Assembly (NCBI GenBank): GCA_030737875.1
Contig: CM060922.1
Location: 754,861,603 to 754,925,602, forward strand
Direction of reading: 5' to 3'
DNA: 64,000 bases
Origin: Allium sativum
Taxonomy: Eukaryota > Streptophyta > Magnoliopsida > Asparagales > Amaryllidaceae
Under the pieces are notes generated by a model that saw only the letters and a program-made list of their open reading frames with translations, was not told the DNA's origin and did not search any database. Shown piece after piece: positions 60,231-64,000 of the stretch; position 1 is the first letter of the stretch, and each line of letters opens with the position of its first letter. The translations under genes and the position numbers were made by a program.

Positions 60231-61625
60231 TCGACTTTCGTTATGCTCAGTAGAGCTTTCTTCAAACCTAAGCCACCATAGATAATTGCATATACTTTTT
60301 GAATTTGTATTTTTTTTTCCTTCTCATTATGCTTAACTCATTTATGGACAGTCAGGTAATAGCCTTTTGTATTGCAGAACCGTGGTACAAAAGATCTTCA
60401 TCTTGGTTTACCAATCAATATCAATGACCATATATATAGCTAAATCTATGCACATCCCAGAAAAAATTGCTAGGCTAAGGTTTGTCATAATAGGAAAATA
60501 GTGTCAAAGATGAAGTTACTGCCTTTTTCAATCATAAGGATGACCTGCTAGAATTTATTCCAAAGGACAAAACATTAGATTTTATGTATCAATTTTACAG
60601 TGTGCATGTTATCACAATTTGACTATTAGTATTTAAATATCAGTTTTATAGTGTGTATGGTATCAGAATTAGCTATCGGTTTTTAAATATCAGTTTTATG
60701 GTGTGTATGGTATCAGTTTTATATTGTGTATTGTCCTTGAGAATATATTTTGATGATTGTCCTTGAGCTTAAAAAAGTTATGAAGTTTGACCTTCACCAT
60801 AAAATCCCCTTATCATAAACGAATCACCTTGTACATTTCATTTCATATCAATTCTACCTTTGTTTTGTCCAATTTAAAAGTTGCACCAAGTCAACAAGGT
60901 GTGTGAATGCAGAACTGTAAATCTATGTCAAGTATGTATACAAGATAACAAATGTACATAGGGCCTTCATTTTCTAGCAGGAATTCCTGTGATGACATCC
61001 CTCACGTCGAGTACCCAAGTATACCAATGATCAAATGAACCCTAAACTAAAGATCATCAAAGTGGAACATGGCTCAGAATATATACATCACAAGCATCTC
61101 TCAGCCAATGTATCAGAAATACATCAAGAACGCGGGATAGAAGAATTGCCTCTGACATATAGCGGAGTTGTAACTTGCACTGCACAGTGAAGTAAACAGT
61201 ACTTCCAATATAATGGTATATGAGAGGAACGCAAGCCTCTTACACTTCTTTTATACTAGTATATGTGCTATCATCATACCTGATTCTCAGTTAACCCATT
61301 TCACAGCACCCAAAAGTTATAAAAAGACAAAACTACAAATGACATTGAATAAGACAATACTCTGATACAAGTGATTTATCAACCTAAAATAATAGATACA
61401 AACTCAACATATCACAAATATGAGCAGTATAATATGGAAACAACTTGCATTTTTATGTCAGAATATTCAAATATTGAAAGTTAATTAATTAAATATGCTA
61501 AATCTTTTTTATTGCATATTGTGATTTAGAATTTGAAATTATGTCTATTAAGTTCGTATCGACGTTTCAAATCAAAATGTGTATAAATATCCTTATATTT
61601 GGGGCCATGGTATTTTGAATAAGGT
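60231..61625. other. Spacer without recognisable genes
   Basis: AT-rich, with local repeats such as TATCAGTTTTATAGTGTGTATGG (three near-copies, about 60590-60730). No known protein or terminal repeat was found. Confidence 0.55.
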
Positions 61626-62350
61626 CACGGGCGGATCCAGTCCTCGGCTCAGCTGGGCTGTAGCCCACGACAATTTTTTCCGTTTAAAAAAAAATTCCAT
61701 AAAATACTGTCCTAGCCCTACCTAAAACGAAAGCAGGAAAGTAGAAGTCCATCTCATTCTTCCTGCATGAGACACGTTCCTTCACCCGAAAAGGCCAGTA
61801 GAGAATTGACTCTAACTAGTGGGTGAAATTTCAATTCAGTCAATCAACATCGTACATCAAGTCTGGTGATTTTTCATTTGCTTACTGGGTAGGAGATCAG
61901 TTCTTTGAAAAAAAAACCTAATTTTTGGGTTTTTCACATCCCAAATCTCAGATCTCAATTTGGTTACAAGTTCCATTAGTGCATGCATCTTTTTTTTTGA
62001 AGGCTAATTGATTTTATTTAATGGGCTTTAGATTATTTGATTTTTTAAGTCCATAAGTCTGTTTTTGTTGATGCTTTATTTTACATCGACAACTTTTTTT
62101 TCCGTTCATGTGCTTCAATATCATAAAGACTCATCCATCTTCCATTTCTTGATGTTTTTTCATTAGCCTTTTTGTATAGCTTTCAGTTTTACCTATTGTA
62201 TTTTTTCTCAACAGTTTTGCACCTAATATGAGTTATGTTTTGATCATCGATTATAGGTTTTTGCCGCAAATATTTATATAACTTATATTAACTAAAAAAG
62301 TCGGCTTAAAAGTCATCCCATCCTTGCTTTAATTCCTAGGTCCGCCCTTG
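61626..62350. mobile_element. hAT-like non-autonomous element (725 bp)
   Basis: Starts CACGGGCGGATCCAGT and ends CCTAGGTCCGCCCTTG, which are inverted, imperfect ends of the widespread plant hAT form CAAGGGCGGACCTAGG. The 8-base flanks do not match, so the duplication is lost or an edge is misjudged. The following element starts two bases later. Confidence 0.7.
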
Positions 62351-62352
62351 AC

Positions 62353-62590
62353 CAGGGCTGTCAATGGGTCGTATTGGGTCGGTTTCGGATCGGGTCAAGT
62401 CGAGTTCAAATTGATTTATAAATGGGTATGATCAACCTATTTATTAAACGATTTTTTTTCTCAACCCTAACCCGACCCGTTTTTAAATGGGTTGACCCAA
62501 CTCATTCTATGTAACCCGTTTAACTAAGTGACTCGTGTCGGGTCAGGTTTACCCATTCGACCCATTGGCAAATATTGCCTACTAATATAA
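62353..62590. mobile_element. hAT-like element, GGGTC-rich, 3' end unclear
   Basis: CAGGGCTGTCAATGGGTCG is a typical plant hAT MITE start, followed by GGGTCGG/CCGACCC words like those of the MITE at 48425. A probable far end lies near GACCCATTGGCAA at about 62558-62572. No target duplication is seen. Confidence 0.55.
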
Positions 62591-62816
62591 ACTACAAAAT
62601 AATCAAATCACCAACAGATAGCACTATTATGTAATCATCAACATGAAGCACATATATAAAGCATGAAATCACCATATCCAAAAATCATTTTCCATACATA
62701 AAAACCTATGAGCATACTGCATACATAAAAGACTAATAGTATGGAAGAGATATAGTTAATATAAGAAAAATATAACTAACACTAACATAGATAAGTATAA
62801 ATGTTGGTAAATTATA

Positions 62817-62853
<37 letters not shown>

Positions 62854-63105
62854 TTGATAAACAATATAGATAAGTATTTTTGAAATATTAATAAGTTATA
62901 AATATTTTGATAAACATTAAGTAATATGGTGGTTACACTTATAAGTGTTGAAAATTGGCTACATTAATAAGTGTTACAGCTATGTTATTAATCTAAATAA
63001 ATTAATTAAGCCTTTAAGATAAGGATCAAAACTAGGTGTACTCTTAGGATTCAACATGAAGCCAAGTAGCCATATATATGTAGTATATGCATGTTGTTGA
63101 TATAA
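62591..63105. other. AT-rich spacer with TA microsatellite and CACTA-1-like words
   Basis: A (TG)n-(TA)n run lies at about 62817-62853. At 62934-62976 are ACACTTATAAGTGTTG and ATTAATAAGTGTTACAG, close to the CACTA-1 subterminal word, without a terminus nearby. Confidence 0.6.
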
Positions 63106-63110
63106 GACAA

Positions 63111-63170
63111 GGACACGTGTCCATGAACAAATTGACAATTTTTCCCTTGAAATCATCTTATATAAGGAGA
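63111..63170 (+). promoter_or_regulatory. Promoter-like G-box and TATA box
   Basis: GGACACGTGTCC at 63111-63122 is a perfect 12-base palindrome with an ACGT-core G-box. About 36 bases on, CTTATATAAGG (63158-63168) is a TATA box, followed by a pyrimidine-rich leader-like stretch. The arrangement suits a stress-responsive plant promoter or an LTR promoter. No recognised coding sequence follows in the window. Confidence 0.45.
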
Positions 63171-64000
63171 GCCAAACTTCATTTTATTACTCACTTCATC
63201 CACTCATAACTTCACGTCTAAAATACTGCTTCTTCTTATTTTGTTTGTTCAATTCCAATTGCAGTAAATAAACTTTGTGCATTCCACTCAATCAAAATTC
63301 CATATCTCTCAATCCATTCACATTTAGCCCAAATGATCAACGTAAATGTTGTCTGGATCGTCGTTTTTGATTTTTAGCAATTGACGGATCAAGATTTCAT
63401 GATGTATCGAGAGAGATATCTCAGATTTACAGAAAAATGAAAATATATGTAGAGAAGTTCGAAAAATCATATTTCCCAATCCAAGGAGAATCGCTCGACG
63501 TCGTCTGCGCCGTTGAGATTAGCAGAAGACATAGTATTTTTCGTGTAAATTTGGGGCAATTCCATGTCGATAATCAAAATAGTCGAAAGTTAGGTTTTTA
63601 GTTCATAGGTGGTGGAAGCGACGATCGACGAAATGGAGAATGGCATGATGACGAGGGAAGTGTAGGCTTCGATATGGTATAGTTTGGCTGAACTCGGAGC
63701 ACGAATGGGGGTCACGACATTATGGGATCACGTGGGTTTTTTTCGTTCTTGGTTTCGGTGGAAGACCGGTTTCTGATGGTTGTTACCGATTCGATGGCGA
63801 CTGTGTGCAGTTGAATGAGGAGGCGAGGACAAGTCTGCGGGTGGTCTCGGATTGGAATTTGGTGGAGAGGAGTGTTTGCGCACGTGCATGGTATGCAGGT
63901 TTCATGGGTTCCAGGATCGAGAGGAAGAACAAATGCGTCGGAGGAAGAAGAAGGGGAGCATGGGTCGGGTCTGAACACTTGGGCTTTGGGCCAAATTCTT
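63171..64000. other. Right edge: no recognised gene
   Basis: The first ATG after the promoter-like pair (63333) opens only a 14-codon frame. A GC-richer stretch from 63600 has no recognisable protein on either strand. It may be the start of a gene or element continuing beyond the window. Confidence 0.45.

Overview
This window looks like gene-poor, repeat-rich nuclear DNA of a flowering plant, probably a eudicot. It is AT-rich, with spliced exons, plant-type LTR retrotransposons (initiator-Met-tRNA primer sites), CACTA and hAT DNA transposons, LINE pieces and one plant-specific AGC kinase gene. I see no bacterial genes, CRISPR arrays, rRNA or tRNA genes. By my layout about 45 of the 64 kb lies in four large mobile-element blocks, several nested two or three deep.

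Layout. (1) 1-8450: a minus-strand Ty1-copia relic (copia-A: gag piece, primer site, LTR) whose LTR is split by a 7.2-kb CACTA element (CACTA-1) carrying the first exon of a GDSL esterase/lipase gene. (2) 8450-10075: AT-rich spacer. (3) 10076-16530: a minus-strand cyclophilin pseudogene split by a full-length but mutated copia element (copia-B, 10378-16417, target duplication GAAGT). (4) 17285-19470: the only gene that looks intact, a three-exon AGC-VIII (D6PK-like) protein kinase of 604 codons. (5) 19470-26600: mostly non-coding AT-rich DNA with a hAT MITE (8-bp duplication ACTGGTTT), an LTR-like end and palindrome clusters. (6) 27032-43981: a minus-strand Ty3-gypsy element with about 2.7-kb LTRs and duplication AAAAC; two CACTA elements (CACTA-2 and -3) sit inside its gag. 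CACTA-2 holds a 373-bp near-perfect foldback and CACTA-3 holds a LINE reverse-transcriptase fragment. (7) 44566-60230: a third copia gag (copia-C) split by a 15-kb CACTA element (CACTA-4). CACTA-4 carries a decayed multi-exon En/Spm-type transposase-related gene and has itself received CACTA-5, an ORF1-only LINE and a hAT MITE. CACTA-5 carries a LanC-like (GCR2/LANCL) gene fragment with an intron still in place, and a gypsy RNase H fragment. (8) 60230-64000: spacer with two hAT-like pieces and one promoter-like G-box/TATA pair.

The main story is layered insertion and gene-fragment capture rather than a pathway. Every CACTA element has its own palindromic subterminal word, four of the five have perfect 3-bp target duplications, and two carry recognisable host-gene pieces that keep splice sites or an intron, which points to capture at the DNA level. 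All retroelement and transposase reading frames seen here carry stops or frameshifts. Boundaries marked by TIRs, LTRs and target duplications are read directly from sequence; family names come from recognised motifs, without database searches.
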